DNA of 64,000 nt from Pseudolysobacter antarcticus (GTDB lineage: Bacteria; Pseudomonadota; Gammaproteobacteria; Xanthomonadales; Rhodanobacteraceae). The stretch is taken from contig NZ_CP035704.1 of NCBI RefSeq assembly GCF_004168365.1, positions 2,232,001 to 2,296,000 of the forward strand. The letters are read 5' to 3'. Positions 56,018-64,000 of this stretch are shown here, piece after piece. The translations under genes and the position numbers were made by a program. The notes under the pieces are model-generated. The model was not told the DNA's origin, did no database searches, and saw nothing but the letters and a program-made list of their open reading frames with translations. Within the stretch, counting starts at the first letter, position 1. Every line of letters begins with the position of its first letter.

Positions 56018-56063
56018 CGGTTGGATGCTGTTGTCGCCTTGCCTGCGTCCGTTAGAAATTCGC

Positions 56064-56771
56064 TCAGGTTGGAGCGTCCAGCCGTGGCAGAGTGAGGATG
56101 ATTTTTACACCTTTGCCGGGAATCGCTGGCATATCAAGTGAACCACCGAGCCGACTCGACAGGTGTTTCGAAATAGTAAGTCCCAAGCCGCTGTTGCCAT
56201 GTTCGCGACGAGTTGTGAAAAATGGTTCGAAGATCCTTTTGCACGTCTCCGCATCAATCCCCAAGCCATCATCTTCGACACTTATATTTGCTTCGCTCGA
56301 AGTGACCTGGGTCGTCACCACAACCGTGTTTGCACCAGAGTTCAATGCATTGCGCATGAGTTCGATAAGAATGAGATGGCCATTCGCATCAATTTCTGCT
56401 GGCTCACCAGACGAGCGCAGATCAACAACAGGCTCGGCAGAGGAATCCACCTTCGCGCGCGCGGCGTCGAGTGCCATGTTCACAACAGAAACCAGCGGCA
56501 TGCGCACGACTTTCGTGTTCGACAATGACCCGGCCAGTCGCTGCAGATCCGCAATTACCTTGTTCGCGCGCGTGCAATCTTGCGCCAGCCGTTCCAGCGG
56601 CAGCATTGCACGCTCCAAGTCATTGCGTTTTGCATACATGCGGCTGAGTTCGGCATTCATTTGCAATGAGCCGACCACATTCGCCATTGCGTGGGCGAGG
56701 CCCGCAGCGAACATGCGCACTTCGTGACTGAGCTGCGCGGATAAATCAGGATTGGGTAAATCTTGGGTCAT
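56064..56771 (-). CDS. Small soluble histidine kinase without sensor domain
   Basis: 235-residue kinase with no membrane segment and no sensor domain. H-box-like F-A-A-G-L-A-H-A-M-A-N-V near residue 25 has a His, but the usual D-F/E-N context is changed. The HATPase has N-A-L-N near 145, D-D-G-L-G-I-D-A (G1) near 170, F-F-T-T and G-N-S-G-L-G-L-T (G2). It may phosphorylate the adjacent receiver-only protein. ATG 56771 is chosen; the longer frame to 56849 adds an unsupported N-terminus. About 140 bases separate it from the upstream hybrid kinase gene on the same strand. Confidence 0.83.
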   Translation of the reverse strand: MTQDLPNPDLSAQLSHEVRMFAAGLAHAMANVVGSLQMNAELSRMYAKRNDLERAMLPLERLAQDCTRANKVIADLQRLAGSLSNTKVVRMPLVSVVNMALDAARAKVDSSAEPVVDLRSSGEPAEIDANGHLILIELMRNALNSGANTVVVTTQVTSSEANISVEDDGLGIDAETCKRIFEPFFTTRREHGNSGLGLTISKHLSSRLGGSLDMPAIPGKGVKIILTLPRLDAPT

Positions 56772-56911
56772 CAAAATTTCCAGGAATGGCAGAAAAATCC
56801 ATTGATGAATGAGTGGATCCGCGCGACTTGCGTGAACGATGATGCACAATTTATGCCTGCATGCGGTGAAACTGTGTCGACGTCATGCTGGCGGATCAAG
56901 CGGTCGCCGTC

Positions 56912-59662
56912 TCACTCGGGTCGCAAAATGGTTTGTACTTTTTCGGTCAATACCGACAGAGGAAATGGCTTGGTGATCATGCTCATGCCCGCGCCGAGAA
57001 AGCCGTTCGCCAATGCGGCATTTTCCGCATAACCGGTCATCAACAAAATCGGCAAATCCGGATACAGGGCACGCGCACGATCCGCCAGCGTGCGACCGTT
57101 CATGCCAGGCAGACCGATATCGGTGATCAGCAAATTCAGCGCGCGTCCGGACTCGAGAACGGCCAAACCAGCAAGCCCGTCTTCAGCGACGCATACCTCC
57201 AGTCCGAGATCCTTGAGAACTTCGGCGACGACTTCACGGATGCCGGGTTCGTCCTCCACGAGCAATACGCATTCGTTCAGACGCGCGCGTAGCTCCGGCG
57301 ACTTTTCAAACTCGGTAATTTCGGTTTTGACAACGCCGTGGTAACGCGGCAGGTAAAGCGAGATCGTCGTACCACGGCCGATTTCGCTGCGGATTTTTGC
57401 GTGACCCTCGGATTGACTCGCAAACCCGTACACCATCGACAAGCCCAATCCGGTACCTTCGCCGAGTGCCTTGGTGGTGAAGAATGGCTCGAACGCTTTC
57501 GCTAGCGTTTCGGGCGACATGCCCGTGCCGGTATCGGTAATCGAGAAACAAACATATTCCCCGGTATTGAGTTCGCTAGCCTCGCCAATCGGTTCATCAG
57601 ACTGCTGCACATTACTCGTCTCGACGATCAATTTGCCGCCACCGGGCATCGCATCCCGCGCGTTGATGGTCAAGTTCAATACCGCGCTTTCGAGCTGATT
57701 CGGATCGCACAATGTAAGCCAGAGATCGTCGGCCAGCACGAACTCCAGTTGAATCGCGTGGCCCAATGTACGTGTCAGCAAATCACGCATTGATGCGACC
57801 AAAACATTACCGTCCACCGGCGTCGGAGACAGCGGCTGGCGCCGCGAAAACGCGAGCAAATGATGCACCAGCGATGCGGCCTTGTTGGCCGATGTCATCG
57901 CTACTGAAATCAGTCTCTCAACATCATGCGTCGTGTTTTTTGCGTCGCGCAGACGCAGCATTTCAAGTGCCGCGGTGATGGACTGCAACAGGTTGTTGAA
58001 ATCGTGCGCGATACCGCCGGTAAGTTGTCCGACCGCTTCCATTTTCTGGCTTTGGCGTAGGGCATCTTCGGTTTCGCGCTCGCGCGTGATGTCGCGACCA
58101 ATGGCGTAGAGCTGCCCATCTTCGAATGCGGTCGTCCAGGAAATCAGTCGATAGCTTCCATCCTTGTGACGACAGCGATTTTCGAAACGGAATGCCGGTA
58201 GGTTACTGGCGAGTTCGTTCAACGTGTTGCGGGAATTTTCCCGGTCATCAGGATGCACGAGGCTGGAAAAATCCTCGTGCAAAAGTTCCGCCTCGGTCCA
58301 GCCGAGCATCGTCGTCCACGCCTGATTCACCGCGAGCAAGCGCCCGCTGATATCACGCACGCCCATGAGGTCGCCAGACAGACGCCACATCCGATCGCGC
58401 TCGCGCGTGCGCTCTTCCACACGTTGTTCAAGCGTGGCATTAAGTTGTTTGAGCTCGTCGGCCGCACGCTTGCGCTGGGTAATATCAACGAAGGTGCAGA
58501 TCGCGCCTTGCAGTACGCCGTTCACGACGATCGGCGCGGTGCGATATTCGACCGGAATCCGGCTGCCATCCTTGCGAAAGAAATATTCGTCGTCGACGAT
58601 CGCCGGTTTGCCGTTGCTCGCGGCGCAGTAGATCGGACATTCCGATACCGGATAATGTGATCCGTCCGGGTGAGAGTGATGGATTACCGTATGCAGCTTG
58701 CGCCCGAGCACTTCGCTTTCGTCGCTGAACCCGAGCAGCCGCAGGAATGACGCGTTACACAGCGTCGTCGTGCCTTCGGTATCAACCGCATAAAACGCTT
58801 CGGTGGTCGAGTTGATCAGTAGCCGCGTGAATGCATCACGCTCACGCAAAGCCAGTTCCGCATTCTTGCGCTCGGTGATGTCATAGACGATGCCGAAAAA
58901 CCGGTTATTGCCGGTGATGCCATCGGGCAACGCTTCACCACGTCGTGCGAGCCAGCGAACCTCCTGCGTATCCGGTCGGTGAATACGATACTCGGTGTAT
59001 TGCAACGCACTGGTGGTCAACTCCGGGGCGCTGGTCATGATCTTGTCGTGATCTTGCGCATCGACGAGTTGCATCAATTCGGCGAGCGATACGCTGCTGC
59101 GATCGCCGAGTCCCCAGATGCGGCAGAACTGTTCCGAAATCGACAGCATGCGCGTGTCGGCGAACAGCTCGAATGTGCCGATGCCACCGGCTTCCTGGGC
59201 GAAGCGCAAACGTTCCTGACGATCGTTCAATTCTTCCAGGCGCGCGCGTGCTTCATATTGTCGGCGACGCGCACGAACTGCCGTGCGCACGGTGCTGACG
59301 AACGACGTCGGATGAAACGGGCGCTCGAGAAACGATACGTTGCCAAGCAATTCGGATAGGCGCAGCGCGGCCGGATTGCGATCACTGCCACCGCGCCGCG
59401 TCAATACGATGAATGGAAAATCCGACCACGACGGTTGATTGACAATCCAGCTAGCAATGGCGGTCAAGTCGGCGCCGAGTAATCCTTCTTCGGCAATAAC
59501 CGCCAGACCCGCACCCGAATAGAGCGCGTGTTCGACGCTGTTCAAATCGGCGACAATTTCACTTGCAAGCCCAGCTTCGCGCAGCAGATCGACGGCAATC
59601 GATGCATCACGACCTGTCGGTGCGAAGACCGCCGCACGCTCGGAAAACGGACCTGGTTTCAC
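56912..59662 (-). CDS. PAS hybrid histidine kinase/response regulator coupled to KaiC-like gene
   Basis: 916-residue soluble hybrid kinase. Residues 1-130 look like a degenerate receiver: A-V-I-A-E-E-G where a phosphoacceptor Asp is expected, ending K/R-P-F. Then three PAS domains (about 150-260, 275-400, 425-530; [37 protein letters not shown]), HisKA with G-G-I-A-H-D-F-N-N near 553, HATPase with D-T-G-T-G-M and G-T-G-L-G-L-S, and a true receiver with Asp in [11 protein letters not shown] near 847. The GTG at 59662 overlaps the KaiC-like stop as GTGA and is preferred to ATG 59746, which would lie deep in that gene. Its kinase-receiver half is closely similar to the frameshifted kinase at 51-53.7 kb. 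Confidence 0.9.
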   Translation of the reverse strand: MKPGPFSERAAVFAPTGRDASIAVDLLREAGLASEIVADLNSVEHALYSGAGLAVIAEEGLLGADLTAIASWIVNQPSWSDFPFIVLTRRGGSDRNPAALRLSELLGNVSFLERPFHPTSFVSTVRTAVRARRRQYEARARLEELNDRQERLRFAQEAGGIGTFELFADTRMLSISEQFCRIWGLGDRSSVSLAELMQLVDAQDHDKIMTSAPELTTSALQYTEYRIHRPDTQEVRWLARRGEALPDGITGNNRFFGIVYDITERKNAELALRERDAFTRLLINSTTEAFYAVDTEGTTTLCNASFLRLLGFSDESEVLGRKLHTVIHHSHPDGSHYPVSECPIYCAASNGKPAIVDDEYFFRKDGSRIPVEYRTAPIVVNGVLQGAICTFVDITQRKRAADELKQLNATLEQRVEERTRERDRMWRLSGDLMGVRDISGRLLAVNQAWTTMLGWTEAELLHEDFSSLVHPDDRENSRNTLNELASNLPAFRFENRCRHKDGSYRLISWTTAFEDGQLYAIGRDITRERETEDALRQSQKMEAVGQLTGGIAHDFNNLLQSITAALEMLRLRDAKNTTHDVERLISVAMTSANKAASLVHHLLAFSRRQPLSPTPVDGNVLVASMRDLLTRTLGHAIQLEFVLADDLWLTLCDPNQLESAVLNLTINARDAMPGGGKLIVETSNVQQSDEPIGEASELNTGEYVCFSITDTGTGMSPETLAKAFEPFFTTKALGEGTGLGLSMVYGFASQSEGHAKIRSEIGRGTTISLYLPRYHGVVKTEITEFEKSPELRARLNECVLLVEDEPGIREVVAEVLKDLGLEVCVAEDGLAGLAVLESGRALNLLITDIGLPGMNGRTLADRARALYPDLPILLMTGYAENAALANGFLGAGMSMITKPFPLSVLTEKVQTILRPE

Positions 59663-61146
59663 GATTTCTGGTGGTCGGCGGAACCCACTGCGGTAGGTGT
59701 TCCGCGCAGCACGCCATGGAAGTTGCTCAAGATTTCGCCGACCCAAAGTCCTCGTGTATCAATACCGAATTCGCGCAACGTCGGCTCATGTCCACCGGTG
59801 CGTTTTTTCACCACCGAAATCGCGCGACGCACTACGCCCAATGCTTCGAAATAACGCATCAAAATCACGGTGTCGGCGAGATAGGTGAGATCGACCGGAC
59901 TCTTCATGTCGCCGATCAAACCGTGCTGCGCGACAGTCAAGAATGTAGTCGCGCCACGGCGATTCAAATACTGCAGCAATTCGTGCATGTGCAGGATCAA
60001 CTGATTTTCATCAGACATGGCAGCCTGATATCCATTCAGACTGTCGACGATCACCGTTTTCATTCCGCCGATGTCGACGCACGCACACACACGATGCGCA
60101 AATTCGCCCGGCGACATTTCCGCGGCGTCGACTTGTTCGAGATGCAATTTGCCGCTGTCGCGCATCGCTTGCAGATCGATGCCGAGCACCTTCATGCGCT
60201 TGACCAGCAAACCGAGTTCTTCATCGAACAAAAACACCGCGACCTTTTCTCCACGCACAATTGCGGCCATGGCAAACAACAATGCGAGCGTCGATTTACC
60301 GCCGCCGGCTGGGCCGAGAATCAAGGTGCTCGAACCGGTATCGATACCGCCCTCCAGCAATGCGTCTAGCTTGCTCACGCCGCTCGGCAAGGTATCGCGA
60401 TCAAACTCGCTGTGTTTGCCAGCGGCGATCAGACGCGGAAAAACATGCACGCCGTCGGCCTTGATGGCGAAATCGTGATAACCGCCACGAAATGCCTGGC
60501 CGCGATATTTGAGCACACGCAAACGGCGGCGTTCTGCGCCGTAATCCGGCGCGCGTTGTTCGAGGATCACCACGCCATGCGCGACACTGTGCACGGTTTT
60601 GTCGTTTGCGTCGGTAGTCAGGTCATCGAGCAGGATCACTGTCGCGCCGTGACGTGCGAAATAATGCTTGAGCGAGAGAATCTGGCGCCGATAACGCAAC
60701 GAGCCCTGCGCCAGTAAACGTAACTCGGACAAGCTATCAAGCACTACCAGTTGCGGTTTTATGCGCTCGATCGCATCGAAGATTTTCCGCGTGGTCTCAC
60801 CTAATTCGAGATCGGAGGAATACAGCAGACTTTGCTGATGTGCTGCATCCAGCAGACTCTCCGGCGGCACCACCTCCATGATCGTGACGTGTTCATCGAA
60901 CGACCAGCCATGTGCCTCTGCGCAGGCGCGGAGTTCGGACTCCGTTTCGGATAACGTCACATAAAGCCCGATTTGTTTTTGCTTTGCACCCTCGTGCAAG
61001 AAATGCATCGCGATCGTGGTTTTTCCGGTACCAGGTTCGCCCTCCACCAAATACAAGCGCCCCGGCAACAAGCCGCCACCGAGAACATTGTCCAGCCCGG
61101 CAATGCCGGTGCGGAGGTGGAGCGGAGATTTTTCTGCGTCAACCAT
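59659..61146 (-). CDS. KaiC-like double-domain RecA/RadA-type ATPase
   Basis: 495-residue protein with two tandem KaiC domains. Walker A loops are G-E-P-G-T-G-K-T (residues 36-43) and G-P-A-G-G-G-K-S (near 280), with Walker B strands LVVLDSLSEL and TVIVDSLNGY. In cyanobacterial KaiC the second domain autophosphorylates at adjacent Ser/Thr; the aligned place here (LTYLADTVILMRYFE) suggests Thr-Tyr instead, from hand alignment only. No kaiA or kaiB is nearby. ATG 61146 is used; the longer frame to 61248 has no domain support. Coupled to the hybrid kinase by GTGA, which argues for a joint signalling function, not a clock as such. Confidence 0.9.
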   Translation of the reverse strand: MVDAEKSPLHLRTGIAGLDNVLGGGLLPGRLYLVEGEPGTGKTTIAMHFLHEGAKQKQIGLYVTLSETESELRACAEAHGWSFDEHVTIMEVVPPESLLDAAHQQSLLYSSDLELGETTRKIFDAIERIKPQLVVLDSLSELRLLAQGSLRYRRQILSLKHYFARHGATVILLDDLTTDANDKTVHSVAHGVVILEQRAPDYGAERRRLRVLKYRGQAFRGGYHDFAIKADGVHVFPRLIAAGKHSEFDRDTLPSGVSKLDALLEGGIDTGSSTLILGPAGGGKSTLALLFAMAAIVRGEKVAVFLFDEELGLLVKRMKVLGIDLQAMRDSGKLHLEQVDAAEMSPGEFAHRVCACVDIGGMKTVIVDSLNGYQAAMSDENQLILHMHELLQYLNRRGATTFLTVAQHGLIGDMKSPVDLTYLADTVILMRYFEALGVVRRAISVVKKRTGGHEPTLREFGIDTRGLWVGEILSNFHGVLRGTPTAVGSADHQKS

Positions 61147-61543
61147 GCAGCTACCTGTTTTTGGGTCAATTCGCGTGCGCCGAGGATACCAGCGATAGGA
61201 ATAGAAGTAGCAACATGTGGGCCAAACTTGCGCAACCTTCGCAGACAAAAAGAGATAGAAAATTACGACAAATAATATGGATGCGGAATGCGAGGGACTG
61301 CTTCTTTTTGAAAGAATTTCGACGTTGATTCGAAGTTTGTATGTCGCTCTTAAAGTCGAAGCATTTGGCGAAAGGTACGACGCTCAAAATTTTCAAATCT
61401 TGCATTTTGCAATTTTGAACCTCGTCGCGCATACGTTCCTGCACGAAAATTTCGTCTCAGCAACGAGCTAGCGCGGCGCTGCAGCTTGTCTGGAGTCATG
61501 GCACGGTCGTTGCGTGGCAATCCGCATTCAACCGGAGCAACAA
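61147..61543. other. AT-rich intergenic region upstream of KaiC-like and DUF3606 genes
   Basis: Almost 400 bases between divergent genes, visibly more AT-rich than its neighbours. A 64-codon frame (61277-61471) lacks a ribosome site and is not called. Promoters for both sides must lie here; I cannot place them with confidence. Confidence 0.45.
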
Positions 61544-61783
61544 ATGTCGACGATTATGGAAATGGCCCAAACTATCCGCGAAAAAGAAGAAACCTCTGTG
61601 ATCACTGCTGAGCGATTTTCCGACACACGCATTCCTCGTTCACAGCTCGTGGATATCCATGATGCAGATCAGATCTCACATTTATGCCGCACGTTTGGTG
61701 CAACCCGTTTCGAGTTGTGTCGAATCATGGAAAAAGTAGGCAACGATATCTCGATCGTCAGGCGTGAGCTTTCGCGCCGATAG
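61544..61783 (+). CDS. DUF3606-like small protein
   Basis: 79-residue protein. The last 50 residues resemble DUF3606: D-I-H-D-A-D-Q-I-S-H-L-C-R-T-F-G-A-T with V-G-N-D-I-S-I-V-R-R-E-L. Function unknown; small proteins of this family are frequent in stress clusters. ATG 61544 has GGAG six bases upstream and fits better than 61514. About 60 bases separate it from the metallothionein gene. Confidence 0.75.
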   Translation: MSTIMEMAQTIREKEETSVITAERFSDTRIPRSQLVDIHDADQISHLCRTFGATRFELCRIMEKVGNDISIVRRELSRR

Positions 61784-61846
61784 CGCACTCGCGCTCTGGT
61801 ATCTACGCAGAAATTGCTGATCGAACGCCCAACAGGAAGAGGACTC

Positions 61847-62044
61847 ATGAGTACTGTCGAAGTCATGGTTGATGAAATATTGCCCGCCGTTTCACTTGAG
61901 CGAAAAACTTGCGCACATGAAGCGTGCACATGCCTGGCTGCCACAGATAAAGACTACTGCGGCTCATACTGTGAGACGGCGAAAGATCAACATCAGGCAG
62001 GCGACGGCTGTGGTTGTGGCCATCCTGGATGCGCCCAAGATTGA
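61847..62044 (+). CDS. Bacterial metallothionein-like protein
   Basis: 65-residue protein with eight Cys (22, 27, 29, 38, 42, 55, 57, 62) and three His (24, 49, 59) in its last 45 residues, spaced C-x4-C-x-C, Y-C-x3-C and C-x-C-x4-C, the arrangement of the SmtA/BmtA family binding Zn, Cd or Cu in the cytoplasm. Residues 1-20 are a Cys-free leader not typical of SmtA. AGGAAGAGG lies just before the ATG at 61847. No SmtB-type regulator is adjacent. Confidence 0.82.
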   Translation: MSTVEVMVDEILPAVSLERKTCAHEACTCLAATDKDYCGSYCETAKDQHQAGDGCGCGHPGCAQD

Positions 62045-62093
62045 CGTGCGCGCAATTTCACCTCTATTTTCTGCATCGGCCGCCAATCAGGAT

Positions 62094-62732
62094 ATGACCG
62101 TCAGGAGTTTTAATCCGGATCGGCTCGGGCATTCTCCCAACATAGGACGTGCTTACGTCTACGTTTTGCCTTGTCGCTACGACAACATTTTGAAGTTGGG
62201 TTTTTCTCGCGATCCGCTGGAACGAATGGCTGCGTTCCATCCGCGCTATTTCGAATTTTTCGATCTCAATCGCGCATTTGCGATCGAACTGGACAATGTC
62301 AGTGAGGCGCGCCGTATGGAACGATTTCTCGCGGCATCGCTGCATGAACACCGCGCGCCCGCACCATTGCTCGTGCGTGATGCTGCGGCGGGTTATACCG
62401 AATGGTACCGAGGCGCTTATGGGCTACTCGAACAACAAGGGCGACGTGCACAGCATGAAGGCCATATTCTCCATATGCCATTCAAGCGCTGGGTACGCGA
62501 TCAGCTCGAAATTCGCAGCGAGTTGCTATTCGACTGGTCGCAACGCATGCTCGATGAGATCGCGCTCGACACGAGCATCGGCGGTCTGGATTCCGCAGCG
62601 TTGCGACGTACCTTGAGCGATGCGGTAGATGCGCTGGTGGCATTCAAGCTCCCGCCGGAAAGATATGTCCCGACGACAATACTCGAATGGCATGCGCGTT
62701 TGCCATCGACATCCGCAAGCAGTCATTTTTGA
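62094..62732 (+). CDS. GIY-YIG-like (T5orf172/MUG113-type) domain protein
   Basis: 212-residue protein. Residues 18-75 look like a GIY-YIG-type nuclease fold: A-Y-V-Y-V-L-P near residue 20, I-L-K-L-G-F-S-R-D-P-L-E-R with the Arg/Lys turn, then E-A-R-R-M-E-R-F-L with a Glu. The C-terminal 130 residues are helical and not recognised. The ATG at 62094 has AGGAT before it; the frame continues upstream to 61869 through the metallothionein gene and is not believed there. A DNA repair or restriction role is possible because ligD follows 24 bases later; unproved. Confidence 0.6.
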   Translation: MTVRSFNPDRLGHSPNIGRAYVYVLPCRYDNILKLGFSRDPLERMAAFHPRYFEFFDLNRAFAIELDNVSEARRMERFLAASLHEHRAPAPLLVRDAAAGYTEWYRGAYGLLEQQGRRAQHEGHILHMPFKRWVRDQLEIRSELLFDWSQRMLDEIALDTSIGGLDSAALRRTLSDAVDALVAFKLPPERYVPTTILEWHARLPSTSASSHF

Positions 62733-62756
62733 CCCGCGACGGATCGAGTAGCGAGC

Positions 62757-64000
62757 ATGCCGCTGCAAACTTATCGACGCAAACGCCGATTTGCCGATAC
62801 GCCCGAACCGGCAGCAGGCGGTAAACGTGGCAAGGCGCCGATTTTCGTCGTGCAGTTGCACCACGCTTCGCATCGGCATTACGATTTCCGCCTGGAAGTG
62901 GATGGCGCGCTGAAAAGTTGGGCGGTGCCGAAAGGGCCCAGCCTTGATCCTTCGGTGAAAAGGTTGGCGGTGGAAGTCGAAGATCATCCGTTGTCTTATG
63001 CGAAATTTTCCGGCGATATTCCCAAAGGCAACTACGGCGCCGGACACGTCGATATTTTCGACTACGGAACCTGGCAAGCAGAAGGCAGCGCACGCGCCGA
63101 CTTGAAACGCGGCGAATTGAAGTTCGTGCTACACGGCAAGATTCTGCGTGGATCATGGGTGCTGGTGCGGACGAAACGCGAAGCCGCCAAACCGCAATGG
63201 CTGTTGATCAAACATCACGACGAATTTTCGAGCAAAAGCGAGGCGGATGATTTTGTAGCGGATGAGCCGAAAAAACCTGTTGCGGAAATTGGCAAAACTT
63301 CGCGTCGAAAAAAATCCGCCTCATTGAAAAATGGCGCCTTTGCACCGGAATTATGTCGCACCACGACAGCCCCGCCTGCTGGCGACGCGTGGCTGCACGA
63401 AGCAAAATGGGACGGCTATCGCCTGTTGACGACGGTCGTGGCAGGCGTGGTCAGACTATGGTCGCGCAATGCGATCGAATGGACCGTACGCCTGCCGGAA
63501 ATCGTCGCGGCAATTCGCAAACTTAAACTGGACAACGCGAAGCTCGACGGTGAATTGGTCGTGCTGGATGGAAATCGAGCCGACTTCAACAAGTTGCAAG
63601 CGCGACTGGCCGGAGAGAACGATGCCACGTTGATCTACATGCTTTTCGATGCGCCGTATCTTGATGGCGAATCGCTACGCGACGTTCCGTTGATCGAGCG
63701 CAAGCAACGTTTGTCGAAATTGCTGCGCAAGTCAAAGCAGCAGGTCTTGCGATTCAGTGAGCATCATGTCGGGGCGGGCGAAACCGTCATGCAGCAGGCC
63801 GTGGCGGCGGGAATTGAAGGTATCGTCAGCAAGCGTTTAGACAGTCCCTATCGTGGCGGGCGTAATGGTGACTGGATAAAGATCAAAGCGCGCATGAGTG
63901 ACGAATTCGCGGTTATCGGTTTCAGCCAGCCGCAAGGTATTCGTTCGGGTATCGGCGCGCTGTTGTTGGGGAAACCTGCTGAAGACGGCTTTCGTTATGT
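62757..64000 (+). CDS. ligD: LigD-type ATP-dependent DNA ligase (3' partial)
   Basis: Non-homologous end-joining ligase; 414 residues are inside the window and the frame is open at the end. Order: 3'-phosphoesterase domain (about 30-180) with L-H-H-A-S, H-Y-D-F-R-L-E and the P-K-G-P-S-L loop, a Lys/Ser-rich linker, then the ligase domain with active-site Lys217 in A-K-W-D-G-Y-R, and L-D-G-E-L-V-V-L, E-G-I-V-S-K-R and W-I-K-I-K further on. This is PE-ligase order as in Pseudomonas LigD, so a polymerase domain is expected beyond the edge. Ku is not in the window. ATG 62757 is the only sensible start. Confidence 0.93.
   Translation, partial: MPLQTYRRKRRFADTPEPAAGGKRGKAPIFVVQLHHASHRHYDFRLEVDGALKSWAVPKGPSLDPSVKRLAVEVEDHPLSYAKFSGDIPKGNYGAGHVDIFDYGTWQAEGSARADLKRGELKFVLHGKILRGSWVLVRTKREAAKPQWLLIKHHDEFSSKSEADDFVADEPKKPVAEIGKTSRRKKSASLKNGAFAPELCRTTTAPPAGDAWLHEAKWDGYRLLTTVVAGVVRLWSRNAIEWTVRLPEIVAAIRKLKLDNAKLDGELVVLDGNRADFNKLQARLAGENDATLIYMLFDAPYLDGESLRDVPLIERKQRLSKLLRKSKQQVLRFSEHHVGAGETVMQQAVAAGIEGIVSKRLDSPYRGGRNGDWIKIKARMSDEFAVIGFSQPQGIRSGIGALLLGKPAEDGFRY

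Noticed and set aside
61277-61471. 64-codon frame in the AT-rich spacer
   Set aside because: No ribosome-binding site, no signal or domain, and stop codons are the only evidence.
1-64000. CRISPR arrays, insertion sequences, tRNA or rRNA genes
   Set aside because: No regularly spaced direct repeats, transposase motifs, cloverleaf-like blocks or rRNA-like stretches were found on reading through.

Overview
The window reads as chromosomal DNA of a gammaproteobacterium of the Xanthomonadales, most likely Rhodanobacteraceae (Dokdonella/Rudaea-like). This is an inference from four things: moderately high G+C, a 41-residue zinc-free type L36, a secreted protein ending in the DGFE-type tail common in that group, and housekeeping genes (recBD, orn, nfuA, phhB, aguAB) of gammaproteobacterial type. 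No insertion sequence, prophage gene, CRISPR array, rRNA or tRNA was seen.

Layout. 1-6 kb: recB (5' end outside the window), recD and orn. 6-9.5 kb: a secreted Asp-box protein with a DGFE tail, phhB, nfuA and two small c-type cytochromes. 9.6-17.2 kb: a tightly coupled six-gene envelope-glycan cluster (polyprenyl-phosphate-type glycosyltransferase, AsnB-like amidotransferase, flippase-like membrane protein, methyltransferase, second GT2, large GT-C-like membrane protein). 17.5-25.4 kb: an RND efflux operon with one fusion protein and two different RND pumps. The first pump carries a large internally repeated hydrophobic insert; the second has lost the usual proton-relay residues. 25.5-31.7 kb (minus strand): a DUF349 protein, a TraB-family protein and the agmatine-to-putrescine pair aguA/aguB behind a small secreted protein. 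rpmJ (L36) follows. 32.1-37.9 kb (minus): a second, complete RND-MFP-OMF operon. 38.4-40.1 kb: an ArsR regulator, a lipase-like hydrolase and a coupled small protein.

40.5-48.2 kb is an NAD-dependent, Cys-type molybdenum formate dehydrogenase operon (fdsG-fdsB-fdsA-fdhD-fdsD) led by an OFA-type MFS carrier, probably for formate or oxalate uptake. 48.2-50.4 kb holds a cardiolipin synthase and a small membrane protein.

50.5-64 kb is a signalling and stress region. It has a hybrid PAS histidine kinase broken by a one-base frameshift in a T run; DUF883 and DUF4142 proteins; a receiver-only regulator; a small histidine kinase; a double-domain KaiC-like ATPase translationally coupled to a second hybrid kinase; a DUF3606 protein; a metallothionein; a GIY-YIG-like protein; and the start of a LigD-type DNA ligase. 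The combination suggests response to metal, oxidative or desiccation stress and DNA damage. The KaiC-kinase pair, the asymmetric RND pair and a terminator-ended structured intergenic element near 54.8 kb are the least ordinary items.
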